64,000 bases of DNA. Origin: Paenibacillus sp. FSL H8-0048 (GTDB lineage Bacteria > Bacillota > Bacilli > Paenibacillales > Paenibacillaceae). Both the position numbers and the translations under genes were made by a program. Location of the stretch: NCBI RefSeq assembly GCF_038002825.1, contig NZ_JBBODF010000001.1, positions 1-64,000 of the forward strand, in the 5' to 3' direction. Positions within the stretch are counted from its first letter, which is position 1. Each line of letters starts with the position of its first letter. A model generated the notes under the pieces. The model was not told the DNA's origin and ran no database searches. It saw only the letters and a program-made list of their open reading frames with translations. This document shows, piece by piece, positions 32,612-41,212 of this stretch.

Positions 32612-33172
32612 GTGGCAGCACATAAAGATTTGTTGAACAGTGAGGACTTATTGTTCCTAAGCAACTTATCTGAATTAAATGCAAATACTTTTGCAGCAAG
32701 CGCTGTTAGTACTTTATCCTATGATGCAATTCCTTATCTGCTAGCAATGCTGGAAGAATGGGAGGATACGAGCGTTGAAGGAACGATAAGGAATTCATTA
32801 GATATTTTTTTAGACTATTCTGAAGAATTAAGTGAAGATGCAACTGTAGATGAGATTGGACACTTTTATATGGATTTCATAAAGAGTGTAGACCCTGAAA
32901 ACTATTATTACTTCGGTGAACCTGTTTTTCCAGGAGTTATAGCTAAAAAAATTATAGAGAAGTCAGTGATATCTCTAAACCAATCTACTCCTGTACTAAC
33001 GAATGTCTATCCATCCTTACTTTCCGTTTGGAGTGGTGTCAGATGCCCGGTTCAATATGGTACTATCGTAGATGCTGAACTGCTTAAAGATGTATATGGG
33101 TATGTCGACGAAATATCTAAGATGGATTGGGAAGTCGGAGCGAAGTACTTTTACGGAAATAGAGTTCGTTAA
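32612..33172 (+). CDS. Second immunity-like protein (Imm47-like), no matching toxin nearby
   Basis: 186 residues from GTG 32612. A helical N-terminus (NSEDLLFLSNLSELNANTFA, ALPYLLAMLEEWED-like) is followed by a region with ENYYYFGEPVFPGVIAKKII and a C-terminal WSGVRCPVQYGTIVDAELLK. This resembles the Imm47 class of polymorphic-toxin immunity proteins, recalled by pattern only. It is AT-rich like the toxin tip and bounded by terminators on both sides. It is probably an orphan immunity gene left after the toxin C-terminus was exchanged. Confidence 0.5.
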   Translation: MAAHKDLLNSEDLLFLSNLSELNANTFAASAVSTLSYDAIPYLLAMLEEWEDTSVEGTIRNSLDIFLDYSEELSEDATVDEIGHFYMDFIKSVDPENYYYFGEPVFPGVIAKKIIEKSVISLNQSTPVLTNVYPSLLSVWSGVRCPVQYGTIVDAELLKDVYGYVDEISKMDWEVGAKYFYGNRVR

Positions 33173-33202
33173 GTCTAATAAGCACTACAAAGTAAAAAAC
33201 AG

Positions 33203-33248
33203 AGCACTCTTATTAAATCATAGGAGTGCTTTGTTTTTTTTTTTTTTC
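33203..33248 (+). terminator. Rho-independent terminator
   Basis: Stem AGCACTCT/AGGAGTGCT with an 11-base loop, followed by TTTG and about 15 T. It separates the immunity genes from the structural operon. Confidence 0.88.
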
Positions 33249-33336
33249 TGTATTCCCCCTCCCCCAGTTGTAATCCCCCTCCTAAAACTTACTTTATATA
33301 TGAACAAGAAAATATAGAGTGAGGACAGAACTGCCG

Positions 33337-35682
33337 ATGAAATTCAAAAAATTGGCTAGAAGCTATCGAAAGGAAACAGCAGAGTCTGCTGATGATGTGG
33401 AACGGGTCGAAGCTGCCGAGCTTGGCGCAGCCGCTGCTTATGTTGCTGCACTTGCTTCCGCTCACGAACCAGCAGCTCCCCGAGAGGAGAACGGCGAACC
33501 CGCTCCGCCCTACAGCTCGAACCAAGAGCATCTTGCAGAAGAGCTGCAACTGCTGGAGCTCCGGCTTAAGCTCAGGTATCTTGAAGGACCGCAGCCGCAT
33601 GCAGAGCTGGAGCTTGTGGACGGGGAGATCCGCAGTCTGCTGGATGTCCAGTCTGAAGATGAGCATTACATCAATCTCTTAACAGCGGAAATTGCTCATC
33701 TGGAACGGAAGATCGCTGCCAGACTGAAGACTAGCTTCCACCCGTCAGCAGGGCAGGCACCCAGTCCCGCTCCCAGGCTCATTCTCCCGGAGGTGGCTTC
33801 TGCACTAAACCTGTCAGGGCTGGAGGTAAGCATCCTGGTCGCTTGTCTGGCGCCTGAGCTGGATGGCAAGTACGGGCGAATCTATGCCTACCTGCAGAAT
33901 GATATGTCGGACAAGCGCCCTACGGTGGGTTGGGTCCTGAGGGTATTCGCCGGGGCAGAGGAGGAGCGGCAGGCGGCCCGCCTGCTGTTCGATGTCCGTG
34001 CGCCGCTGATGAAGCTGCTGCTGGAGCGAAGAGGGGAGTACGGCGACAGCCGCATTCCCTTAATCGCCCGGCCGCTGAAGCTGGAGGATTGGGCGGTGAA
34101 TCTGCTGCTCGGCTATGAGGTGCTGGATGAGCGTCTGACGAAGGCGGCGAAGCTTAGCACGGTGCCTCTTCCGCAGCAGTCCCGTTTCCCGGCTGAGCTG
34201 GAGCAGAAGCTGCTGAGGTTCGCAAAGCATTACAGCCGCAGCGGGCCCGGAAGCTCCGGCAGTCTGCTATACATCAGCGGCACGGATGAGGGCGTGAAGC
34301 TGGGCGGTATCCGCGAGGTCTGCGGCACTCTGGGACTCTCAGTGCTGGTTGCCGACTTGGAGAAGCTGCTGCGCCCGGAGGCTGACTTCAGCGAATTGCT
34401 GAGACTGCTTGGACGGCATGCGCTGCTGATGAAGACAGCCCTCTGCTTCATTGGCTTCGACAGCCTGGTGACAGAGGATGACCGTTACAGTCTGCAGATC
34501 CGTCTCCTCATGGAGATGCTGGCAGACTGTGCATCACTGACGTTCATTCTTGGAGAAGCGCAGTGGGGATTCAGCTTCACCGGAATTCCTATGAACTTCA
34601 TGCAGATCGACTTGCCCTTTCCGGATGCGGCGGCCCGCAAGGCTGCATGGACTTCCATGGGTCAGGAGTATAAGCTGTCTCCGCAGATGGAACTGGATGA
34701 AGTCAGCGGCAGCTTCCGCTTCACGGCAAGCCAGATCCGGGCCGCTCTGAACGGTGGTGAGAACATCGCCGTCTGGAACGGCTCCAGGGAGAGCGGGATC
34801 AGCACGAAGGATCTCTACGAAGCCTGTTACTTCCAATCCAGCCGCAGAATCCAGGCACTGGCCTCGAAGGTCCAGGCCATGTATACCTGGGACATGCTGG
34901 TGCTTCCCGAAGAGCAGCTGAATCAGCTGAAGGAAATCTGCCGTCAGGTGAAATACCGCGCACTCGTCTATGGAGAGTGGGGCTTTGCAGGACGGCTGTC
35001 GCTCGGCAGAGGGCTAAACATCCTGTTCTCGGGGCCGCCGGGCTCCGGGAAGACGATGGCCGCTGAGGTGATTGCGACTGAGCTGAGCCTTGAGCTCTAC
35101 AAGATCGATGTCTCGCAGATTGTGAGCAAGTACATCGGGGAGACCGAGAAGAATCTGTCGCGGATTTTTGATGAGGCGGAGACCTCGAATGCCATTCTCT
35201 TGTTCGACGAAGCGGATGCCTTGTTCGGCAAGCGCTCTGAGGTCAAGGATGCGCATGACCGGTACGCGAATGTGGAGATCAGCTACCTGCTGCAGAAGAT
35301 GGAGGAGTATACGGGGATTGTGATTCTGGCGACCAACTTGAATCAGAACCTGGATGATGCTTTTGCCCGCAGGCTGCACTTCAAGCTGGAATTCCCGTTC
35401 CCGGAGCAGCAGCAGCGCGGCCGGATCTGGCGGGGAATGTTCCCGGCGGGAGCACCGCTTGATTCTGGATTGGATTTCGGTTTCATGGCGGAGAAGTTCA
35501 TTCTGGCCGGAGGCAACATCAAGAACATTGCCTTGAATGCAGCCTTTTATGCGGCGCATGAGGGCTGTTCCATCGGGATGAAGCAGATCATGCTGGCAGC
35601 CAAACGGGAGTATCTGAAGCTGGGCAGAACCTTTTTGCCATCGGATTATGCGCCCTATCACACACTGATCGAGGTGAAATAA
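33337..35682 (+). CDS. AAA+ ATPase of the contractile injection system (Afp15/Pvc15-like)
   Basis: 781 residues from ATG 33337, with GAGGA upstream; GTG 33319 is an alternative. The C-terminal AAA+ domain has Walker A GPPGSGKT (566-573), Walker B AILLFDEADALFGKRSEVKD and sensor 1 LATNLNQNLDDAFARRL with its arginine finger region. The long N-terminal part is helical, as in eCIS ATPases, and includes a second degenerate NTPase-like region around 290-420. In Afp/PVC clusters this ATPase is needed for particle assembly or cargo loading and is absent from ordinary phages. It starts the structural operon and is followed 2 bases later by DUF4255. Confidence 0.88.
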   Translation: MKFKKLARSYRKETAESADDVERVEAAELGAAAAYVAALASAHEPAAPREENGEPAPPYSSNQEHLAEELQLLELRLKLRYLEGPQPHAELELVDGEIRSLLDVQSEDEHYINLLTAEIAHLERKIAARLKTSFHPSAGQAPSPAPRLILPEVASALNLSGLEVSILVACLAPELDGKYGRIYAYLQNDMSDKRPTVGWVLRVFAGAEEERQAARLLFDVRAPLMKLLLERRGEYGDSRIPLIARPLKLEDWAVNLLLGYEVLDERLTKAAKLSTVPLPQQSRFPAELEQKLLRFAKHYSRSGPGSSGSLLYISGTDEGVKLGGIREVCGTLGLSVLVADLEKLLRPEADFSELLRLLGRHALLMKTALCFIGFDSLVTEDDRYSLQIRLLMEMLADCASLTFILGEAQWGFSFTGIPMNFMQIDLPFPDAAARKAAWTSMGQEYKLSPQMELDEVSGSFRFTASQIRAALNGGENIAVWNGSRESGISTKDLYEACYFQSSRRIQALASKVQAMYTWDMLVLPEEQLNQLKEICRQVKYRALVYGEWGFAGRLSLGRGLNILFSGPPGSGKTMAAEVIATELSLELYKIDVSQIVSKYIGETEKNLSRIFDEAETSNAILLFDEADALFGKRSEVKDAHDRYANVEISYLLQKMEEYTGIVILATNLNQNLDDAFARRLHFKLEFPFPEQQQRGRIWRGMFPAGAPLDSGLDFGFMAEKFILAGGNIKNIALNAAFYAAHEGCSIGMKQIMLAAKREYLKLGRTFLPSDYAPYHTLIEVK

Positions 35683-35684
35683 GC

Positions 35685-36257
35685 ATGGCTGTGGATACAG
35701 GTACGGTAATAAGAGATGTCAGCACCAGCCTGAAGGCGTTATTGAAAGCACATGTGCCTGAGCTGAACGATGACAGCTTCATCAGCTTCGGCTCTCCGAG
35801 TGACATTGACAGCTCAACGATGAAGCTGTCCATGTGTTTGTACTATTTGAGCCATAGCCCGAGTATGCGCAACAGTGAGAAGGAAGAAACCGGCGGTAAG
35901 AATGAGTTCATGTATCCGCCGGCTTATCTGGACTTGTACTATCTGCTCACACCATACGCCAAGGACAGGGAGACCGAGCAGCTAATCCTGGGCCGGATCT
36001 TTCAGCTGTTCCATGAGCATCCGGTGCTTAGCGGCAGCGATCTGCGGGGCAACCTGGCTGAATGCGGCAATGAGAAGATCCGGATCTCCTATAACAACCT
36101 GACGATTCAGGATATCAAGCAGCTGTGGGAGGTGTTCCCAGGGAAGCCAGCTAAGGTGAGCCTGTCCTATCTGGTGTCTCCGGTGCGGCTGCCTGCGGAT
36201 AAGACGATCCTGATTCCGCGGGTTGAGGTGAAAGAGCTGGGCGTTCATCCTCTATAG
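35685..36257 (+). CDS. DUF4255 protein (Pvc16/Afp16-like tail terminator)
   Basis: 190 residues. TVIRDVSTSLKALLKAHVPE starts the DUF4255 domain. Other family regions are LSMCLYYLSHSPSMRN, YPPAYLDLYYLLTPYAKDRE (which lays out the conserved Y-L-L-T-P-Y), FHEHPVLSG, and IRISYNNLTIQDIKQLWEVF near the C-terminus. Pvc16/Afp16 caps the distal end of the tube and stops elongation. The GAGGTG site lies inside the end of the ATPase gene, so translation is coupled. A 214-base gap with only very short ORFs follows before the sheath. Confidence 0.85.
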   Translation: MAVDTGTVIRDVSTSLKALLKAHVPELNDDSFISFGSPSDIDSSTMKLSMCLYYLSHSPSMRNSEKEETGGKNEFMYPPAYLDLYYLLTPYAKDRETEQLILGRIFQLFHEHPVLSGSDLRGNLAECGNEKIRISYNNLTIQDIKQLWEVFPGKPAKVSLSYLVSPVRLPADKTILIPRVEVKELGVHPL

Positions 36258-36471
36258 ACACAGCTGGCAATGACTGCTTCTGTGAAGGGAGTGATTCATG
36301 GAGGAATGACATGCAAGGCACCCGTACCAGCGGATATTCCGCAGACAATGGCAGCTGCGCCTAAGCGGATTGTGTAAGCTGATGAACCTAAGTTTATGCT
36401 TCCTTAGCCAGATGTGCCGAAGGTTTCGCTCAGAAGCAGATGTTAATTTAACTTTTTTAGGAGGGTAAGAG

Positions 36472-38010
36472 ATGGCAAATTATTTATCGCCAGGTGTGTA
36501 TGTGGAGGAAGTCTCAAGCGGGGTTAAGCCGATTGCCGGTGTGGGCACCTCAGTCGGGGCTTTCGTCGGAATCGCAGAAAAAGGGGTCATCGGCAAAGCG
36601 GTACTGGTCACCAACTGGAGCCAGTTCGTCAATGAGTTCGGCCAGTTTATCCCCAATGGCTATCTCGCTTATGCCGTGTATAACTTTTTTGCAGAAGGAG
36701 GCACCTCCTGCTATGTAGTGAGAGCCGCATCCACCGACATCCGGCCGGCTTCGCTTGCGGTTCGCGATACCGATAATCTCGATTTGTTCAAGGTAGTTGC
36801 ACGTTCGGAAGGGGAGTGGGGCAACCGCATTTCGGTCAAGATCGGTCCGTCCTCCAACAAGCAGCAGTTCGGCTTCAAGATGATTGTGCAGTATTTGCTG
36901 GACAGTGATTTCAATAATGAATACAGCGGAGAAGACGAAGAGGGCAAAATCGTCGAAATCTTCGACAACATGCTGCTGATCAATTTTGAAGAAAAGGTGA
37001 ATCAGGTATCCGCCTTTGTCAGTGTAAAGCCGCTGGTGGACCTGACCATTCTGGAGAATATGGAGAAAACGCCGGCGTTCAATGAAGCAGCTCTGTCTCT
37101 GAGCGGCGGTGTGAACGGGATGTCCCCGATTGACTTCCTGGGGGATGCGGTCAAGCGGGCCGGTATCCACGCATTTGATACGATTGACGGCATCAACATT
37201 GTAGCGGCTCCAGACCTTGCAGATATGCCGTACAGCCGGGGCACCATCCTGGACATGCTGAATTACTGCAAGCTGAGAAAAGACTGCATCTTCATCGTAG
37301 ATCCTCCGCATGGCTTAAGTCCGATGGAGGTCAAGGATTTCAAGGAGGGGGCGGGCGATTATTCGGGCAATTCATTCAATACGTCCTACGGCGCTTTGTA
37401 CTATCCTTGGGTCTACATTAATGATCCGCTGACCGGAAAGCAGAAGCTTGTGCCGCCGTCCGGGGCAATTGCCGGGACGTATGCGTATGTCGATGCCGTT
37501 CGCGGTGTCCACAAAGCACCTGCAGGCACCACCGACGGCTATCTGGATTCCGTAGTCGGGATTGAGAAGATCATCACGAAGGCGGAGCAGGAGCTGCTGA
37601 ATCCCGGCGGCATCAACGTAATCCGTTCCTTGCCGGAGGGCATCTGTGTCTGGGGAGCCAGAACACTGTCCGCCGATTCGGAATGGAGTTACGTCAACGT
37701 CCGGCGGCTGATGATGTACATTGAAGAGTCGCTGGATGAGGGCAGCCAGTGGGTCGTATTTGAGCCGAATGATCCGAGTCTGTGGGGGAAGGTTAAGCGC
37801 AATCTCACCGCCTTCCTGACCCGCGTATGGAGAGACGGTGCGCTCTACGGAACCACGCAGGAAGAAGCCTTTTTCGTCAAAGTGGACGAGGAGAACAATC
37901 CGCCTGCCGTGCGGGATGCCGGACAGCTGATTATCGAAGTGGGCGTAGCCCCGGTCAAACCTGCTGAATTCGTAGTCATCCGGGTCAGCCAGAAGACCTT
38001 ATCCAAATAA
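36472..38010 (+). CDS. Tail sheath protein
   Basis: 512 residues. LSPGVYVEEVSSGVKPIAGV is the standard start of phage and eCIS sheath proteins, followed by TSVGAFVGIAEKG and GYLAYAVYNFFAEGGTSCYV. The C-terminal third, VRRLMMYIEESLDEGSQWVV then FEPNDPSLWGKVKRNLTAFL, is the conserved sheath handshake region. Subunits stack around the tube and contract to drive it out. There is only one sheath gene here, against two or three in PVC/Afp. AGGAGGG precedes the ATG. Confidence 0.93.
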   Translation: MANYLSPGVYVEEVSSGVKPIAGVGTSVGAFVGIAEKGVIGKAVLVTNWSQFVNEFGQFIPNGYLAYAVYNFFAEGGTSCYVVRAASTDIRPASLAVRDTDNLDLFKVVARSEGEWGNRISVKIGPSSNKQQFGFKMIVQYLLDSDFNNEYSGEDEEGKIVEIFDNMLLINFEEKVNQVSAFVSVKPLVDLTILENMEKTPAFNEAALSLSGGVNGMSPIDFLGDAVKRAGIHAFDTIDGINIVAAPDLADMPYSRGTILDMLNYCKLRKDCIFIVDPPHGLSPMEVKDFKEGAGDYSGNSFNTSYGALYYPWVYINDPLTGKQKLVPPSGAIAGTYAYVDAVRGVHKAPAGTTDGYLDSVVGIEKIITKAEQELLNPGGINVIRSLPEGICVWGARTLSADSEWSYVNVRRLMMYIEESLDEGSQWVVFEPNDPSLWGKVKRNLTAFLTRVWRDGALYGTTQEEAFFVKVDEENNPPAVRDAGQLIIEVGVAPVKPAEFVVIRVSQKTLSK

Positions 38011-38033
38011 GAGACTGAGAGGAGATTTAAGCT

Positions 38034-38477
38034 ATGGCAACCGGCAAAAGATTGGACCCCTACCGCAATTACCGCTTCCGTGTTGTAATTGACGGCATTC
38101 AGACCGCAGCCTTTGCGGACGCAACGATTCCGGATACATCCACAGAGGCTGTAGATTACCGGGAGGGTATAGATGCCCCGCATGCGCGCAAGCTGTCGGG
38201 CTTGACCAAATTCGGGAACATTACCTTGAAAAAAGGGCTGACCGACTCCCTGGAGCTCTACAACTGGCGCAAGTCGATTGAGGACAAAGGCGCGCTGAAG
38301 AACCGCAAGAGCTTGTCCATCATCCTGGTGGATGAAGAAGGCAATGACAAGGCGCAGTGGGATATCCTCGAAGCCTGGCCGATCAAATATGATGTCAGCG
38401 CCCTTAGCGCCAAAGGCAACGAGGTCTCTGTCGAGTCGATGGAGCTGGTGCATGAAGGGGTTCGCAGAGTGAAATAG
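38034..38477 (+). CDS. Tail tube protein 1 (T4 gp19-like)
   Basis: 147 residues. KRLDPYRNYRFRVVIDGIQT then DTSTEAVDYREG and LSGLTKFGNITLKKGLTDSL are the gp19/Hcp-like tube beta-barrel motifs. IILVDEEGNDKAQWDILEAW followed by the SMELVHEGVRRV ending is usual. Hexamers stack into the inner tube. The gene follows the sheath by 23 bases with a GAGAGGAG site. A second paralogue lies at 39186, as in Afp1/Afp5. Confidence 0.9.
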   Translation: MATGKRLDPYRNYRFRVVIDGIQTAAFADATIPDTSTEAVDYREGIDAPHARKLSGLTKFGNITLKKGLTDSLELYNWRKSIEDKGALKNRKSLSIILVDEEGNDKAQWDILEAWPIKYDVSALSAKGNEVSVESMELVHEGVRRVK

Positions 38478-38623
38478 CTTCCCGCTTATCGTCATCGTCA
38501 CTGTGGATGTGATGCAATACGCCAAAACATAAGTTGGACGGTATGGACATCATATTCACGGCCGGGGATGCCGGAAGGAAGCGAAGGCAAGAGGATGGTC
38601 TTGATGAGGAAGTGAGGGAGAAC

Positions 38624-38992
38624 ATGGAACTATTACAAACCGAATTCAGCTTCACTCTGCCCAAAGGGTACGTGGATGAAGCAGGCACGCTGCATAAGCA
38701 GGGCACCATGCGTCTGGCTACCGCAGCGGATGAGATTACACCGCTCCGGGATTCCCGGGTTCAGCAGAATCCCGCGTATCTGACAGTCATTCTGCTCTCC
38801 AGAGTGGTCACCGGGCTGGGTGGACTGGGCATGATTACGCCGAGAGTGATCGAAGAATTGTATACCTCGGATTTTGCCTATCTGCAGGATCTGTACAACC
38901 GGATTAACCAGAACGGCAGCAATGCGGTTCATGCACAGTGTCCCAAGTGCGAGCAGCGCTTCGAGCTTGAACTGGAACCGCCGGGGGAATAG
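38624..38992 (+). CDS. Tail assembly protein (upstream product of a probable -1 frameshift pair)
   Basis: 122 residues from ATG 38624, with GTGAGGGAG upstream. The region FSFTLPKGYVDEAGTLHKQG then TMRLATAADEITPLRDSRVQ is characteristic of the tail assembly proteins found next to tube genes in eCIS and Mu-like tails. A CPKC pair near the C-terminus (VHAQCPKCEQRFELELEPPG) could bind zinc if partnered. The gene ends with CCG GGG GAA TAG, and a conserved frame overlaps in -1. Its position between tube genes matches that of phage tail-assembly chaperones such as lambda gpG. Confidence 0.8.
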   Translation: MELLQTEFSFTLPKGYVDEAGTLHKQGTMRLATAADEITPLRDSRVQQNPAYLTVILLSRVVTGLGGLGMITPRVIEELYTSDFAYLQDLYNRINQNGSNAVHAQCPKCEQRFELELEPPGE

Positions 38993-39030
38993 TCGGCTAC
39001 CCCCTTGACCGCCTCTACGAGGAGGTAGCC
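38983..39030 (+). other. Candidate programmed -1 ribosomal frameshift site with downstream stem-loop
   Basis: In the 0 frame the codons are CCG GGG GAA TAG. The run of five G (38983-38987) lets the GGG tRNA re-pair at -1 and read GGA ATA GTC GGC TAC. Five bases after the heptamer, GGCTACC (38995-39001) pairs perfectly with GGTAGCC (39024-39030), and CCTC-TAC-GAGG (39012-39022) forms a second hairpin inside. The slippery site is not canonical because only the P-site pairing is fully kept, so efficiency is unknown. Confidence 0.6.
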
Positions 39031-39174
39031 TTTCTGACCTACTATCTGCACTGGGACTATACGGCGGTGCTGAACCTGGAGCATGCTGAACGGGACCGCT
39101 GGTGCAGTGAAGTCAGCCGGATCAACCAGAAGCTGAGTGGCGGGGAAGAGAAGAAGAACTTCTTTGAGGCTTAG
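38986..39174 (+). CDS. DUF6760-like small eCIS protein, probably made only as a -1 frameshift fusion
   Basis: About 62 codons in the -1 frame. The sequence starts GGIVGYPLDRLYEEVAFLTY, then YLHWDYTAVLNLEHAERDRW, and ends EEKKNFFEA. The YPL-D-x-LYEEVAF and L-x-HAER-x-RW pattern is that of the short eCIS-associated family annotated DUF6760. The frame opens after TGA 38968-38970 and has no ATG, GTG or TTG before the conserved core; the first usable start is an internal GTG that would remove it. A frameshift in the preceding gene would yield a fusion of 183 residues. A base error in the G-run or initiation at ATA 38989 are alternatives. Confidence 0.7.
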   Translation, partial: GIVGYPLDRLYEEVAFLTYYLHWDYTAVLNLEHAERDRWCSEVSRINQKLSGGEEKKNFFEA

Positions 39175-39185
39175 GAGAGGATAAC

Positions 39186-39662
39186 ATGAAGGCAAATATG
39201 CTAAATATCGGCGCCAAAAGAAGCTGGGTGCCCGGGTACCGGGAAGATCCCTTTCTTGCTTATAACTTCATCGTGGAAATTGACGGGATCTCCGTGGCCG
39301 GATTCTCTGAGGTCTCAGGCCTTAGCGTGGAGACACAGGTGGAGCGCAAAACCTTCGGCGGCGAGAATCATAAGGAATTTGTGTTCCTGGGACCGACCAA
39401 GTACTCGGATCTGACGCTGAAAAACGGGGTCACGAATGATGAGTATCTGTGGAATTGGTATCAGAATGTGGTGAACGGAGTCATCCGGCGGCGCAGCGGG
39501 TCCATCTGTCTCTTGGATCATTCCGGCACGCCCAAGGTGTGGTGGAACTTCATCGAAGCCTGTCCCATCAAATGGGAAGGGCCGGCGTTCAACGCCAGCA
39601 GCAGCGCGGTAGCCGTCGAGAGCCTGGTTCTGACGCACAACGGGCTGTACAGGTACCGTTAA
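39186..39662 (+). CDS. Tail tube protein 2 (Afp5/Pvc5-like)
   Basis: 158 residues. DPFLAYNFIVEIDGISVAGF then SEVSGLSVETQVERKTFGGE and KYSDLTLKNGVTNDEYLWNW are tube-protein motifs. The protein ends VESLVLTHNGLYRYR. It is longer and less similar to the first tube protein than to Afp5-type proteins that form the tube layer next to the baseplate. The AGGAGAGG site overlaps the end of the DUF6760-like frame. The stop codon overlaps the next start in TAATG. Confidence 0.88.
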   Translation: MKANMLNIGAKRSWVPGYREDPFLAYNFIVEIDGISVAGFSEVSGLSVETQVERKTFGGENHKEFVFLGPTKYSDLTLKNGVTNDEYLWNWYQNVVNGVIRRRSGSICLLDHSGTPKVWWNFIEACPIKWEGPAFNASSSAVAVESLVLTHNGLYRYR

Positions 39663-41212
39663 TGAGCCGGAGCATTCGGAGCGCGGCGGCTCCTGCGAAT
39701 CAGAAGCAGACCGGATTCATTCAGTCGATTCTGGCAAAATACGGCTTGACCCGCTGGCGGAGCAAGCTGAAGAGCCTGATCCTGCGGCACAATCCGCTAG
39801 TTGCTGCACAGCCGGAGACATTGCAGCGTACGGACCTGGTAACCAACCATATCCATCAGACATTCTATTATCCGGTAGTATCAGAGAAGGAACAGCCGGG
39901 ACCGGCAAGCCGCATCCTGTTGGTGACTCAAAGCGGCATCAGGCCTGGACTAAGCGCTCCATCTGCTTCTCCTGGTCAAGCTGAGGATCTGCGGAGCGGG
40001 CTTCATTCAGCAGCCGGACGGCTTAATTCGGTACAGGTGTTGCAAGAGAGAGTCTGGCAGCATAGAAGCAATCTTCATCAGGTAACAACGGAGTATCGCA
40101 TACAAAATGCAGCATTTCATCCGGCTGAACCTGTAGCTGTTCAGCCTGCCCGATCAAGACCGGCGCAAGTCTCTGCACCGTCCGGGTTGTCTGTTCCGAA
40201 GCCGCTGCCTTCAGGCGCTACAGGTGAAAGAAGCCAGGGAGACAGGCAGGACAGAGGCGATCTGCCGGCTGCTTCTGTCCTTCCAGGGCAGCAAGACAGG
40301 ATGACTGGCAGACCGTCATATGCAGTCCATCACCAGCAGCTGGTGCAGGTGATGCAGCTGCTGCGGACCTATGGCGTTAAGCAAGAATGGGATACCGGAG
40401 CGGAAGAGCAGCGCTTGAGGCAGCAGCTAGGGCATCCGGTACGCGCGCAGGCATTGAAGAATGAACGGGAGACCGTCCCAGGCTCAGCCGGGACCGCTGT
40501 GGGAGCACAGCTTAAGACTCCTAGCCGAAGCTTCAAGCCCGGTAGTCTGCTGATTCCGCATTCAAGCGTAAGTTCCAGTCTTCAGCTCGGCTTAGGTCAG
40601 CAGCTTACGGCAACGCTTGAGCAGCTGGAGAGCAGGCAGGAGCTTCTGAGCCCGCTGCCCGCTGCCGTTGGTACGGTTCATCAGAGGCAGCCAATGAAAT
40701 CATTACAGCTTACGCTGCCGCATATCCTTCAGCCGCTTGGGGTTGCGTCAGGTGCACCAGAAGCGGCCGGGCAGGCGGCTACCGCTCGAATGGCCGCAGC
40801 CGCAGGACGGGCTGCTCCAAGAGGGCCGGGGCCAGCGGCGCCGGTGGAGGCCAGCCTGATCTATGCTGTAGACCGGACAGAGCTTCCGTCCACGTCGCAG
40901 CATAGAAGGCCGGGCAGTCCGCTTAGGTCGGATAACCCGGCTTATGAACCGGATCTTCAGCCTTCCGCCAGTCATAGCCGCCTGGTGCTGCGGAAGCCTG
41001 AAACGCCGCGCGCAGCTCTGCCGGAGCCGATGCAGCAGCAGCTGGAGCGGGTGCTGCAGGAACAAGCGGCCCTGCCTCCGGCGCAGACCTTCACCAAGGC
41101 CGCTCCGCCGCCGGGCATGAATGCAGCAGAGCTGAATCAGCTGGCTGAGCGGGTCTATCAGGTGCTGGAGAAGAGAATGGCCATTCGCAAGGATCGGAGG
41201 GGGCTAAGATAA
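39662..41212 (+). CDS. Low-complexity eCIS protein between tube and hub genes; function unknown
   Basis: 516 residues from ATG 39662, which overlaps the tube stop. The N-terminal 90 residues look folded (TGFIQSILAKYGLTRWRSKL then KSLILRHNPLVAAQ). The middle is rich in Gln, Pro, Ser, Ala and Arg without clear domains. The last 30 residues (ELNQLAERVYQVLEKRMAIR then KDRRGLR) form a conserved-looking amphipathic helix like those ending small eCIS proteins before the LysM gene. Codon use is coding-like throughout and both ends are coupled by 1-base overlaps, so the gene is real. Position matches the tape-measure slot of phages. Confidence 0.7.
   Translation: MSRSIRSAAAPANQKQTGFIQSILAKYGLTRWRSKLKSLILRHNPLVAAQPETLQRTDLVTNHIHQTFYYPVVSEKEQPGPASRILLVTQSGIRPGLSAPSASPGQAEDLRSGLHSAAGRLNSVQVLQERVWQHRSNLHQVTTEYRIQNAAFHPAEPVAVQPARSRPAQVSAPSGLSVPKPLPSGATGERSQGDRQDRGDLPAASVLPGQQDRMTGRPSYAVHHQQLVQVMQLLRTYGVKQEWDTGAEEQRLRQQLGHPVRAQALKNERETVPGSAGTAVGAQLKTPSRSFKPGSLLIPHSSVSSSLQLGLGQQLTATLEQLESRQELLSPLPAAVGTVHQRQPMKSLQLTLPHILQPLGVASGAPEAAGQAATARMAAAAGRAAPRGPGPAAPVEASLIYAVDRTELPSTSQHRRPGSPLRSDNPAYEPDLQPSASHSRLVLRKPETPRAALPEPMQQQLERVLQEQAALPPAQTFTKAAPPPGMNAAELNQLAERVYQVLEKRMAIRKDRRGLR

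Noticed and set aside
36258..36471. A tiny ORF (about 17 codons) with GGAGG between DUF4255 and sheath genes
   Set aside because: Too short and without recognisable content; could be chance.
39449..39661. Extension of the 516-residue protein into the second tube gene
   Set aside because: It would overlap a clear tube-protein gene by over 200 bases; ATG 39662 in TAATG gives normal coupling.
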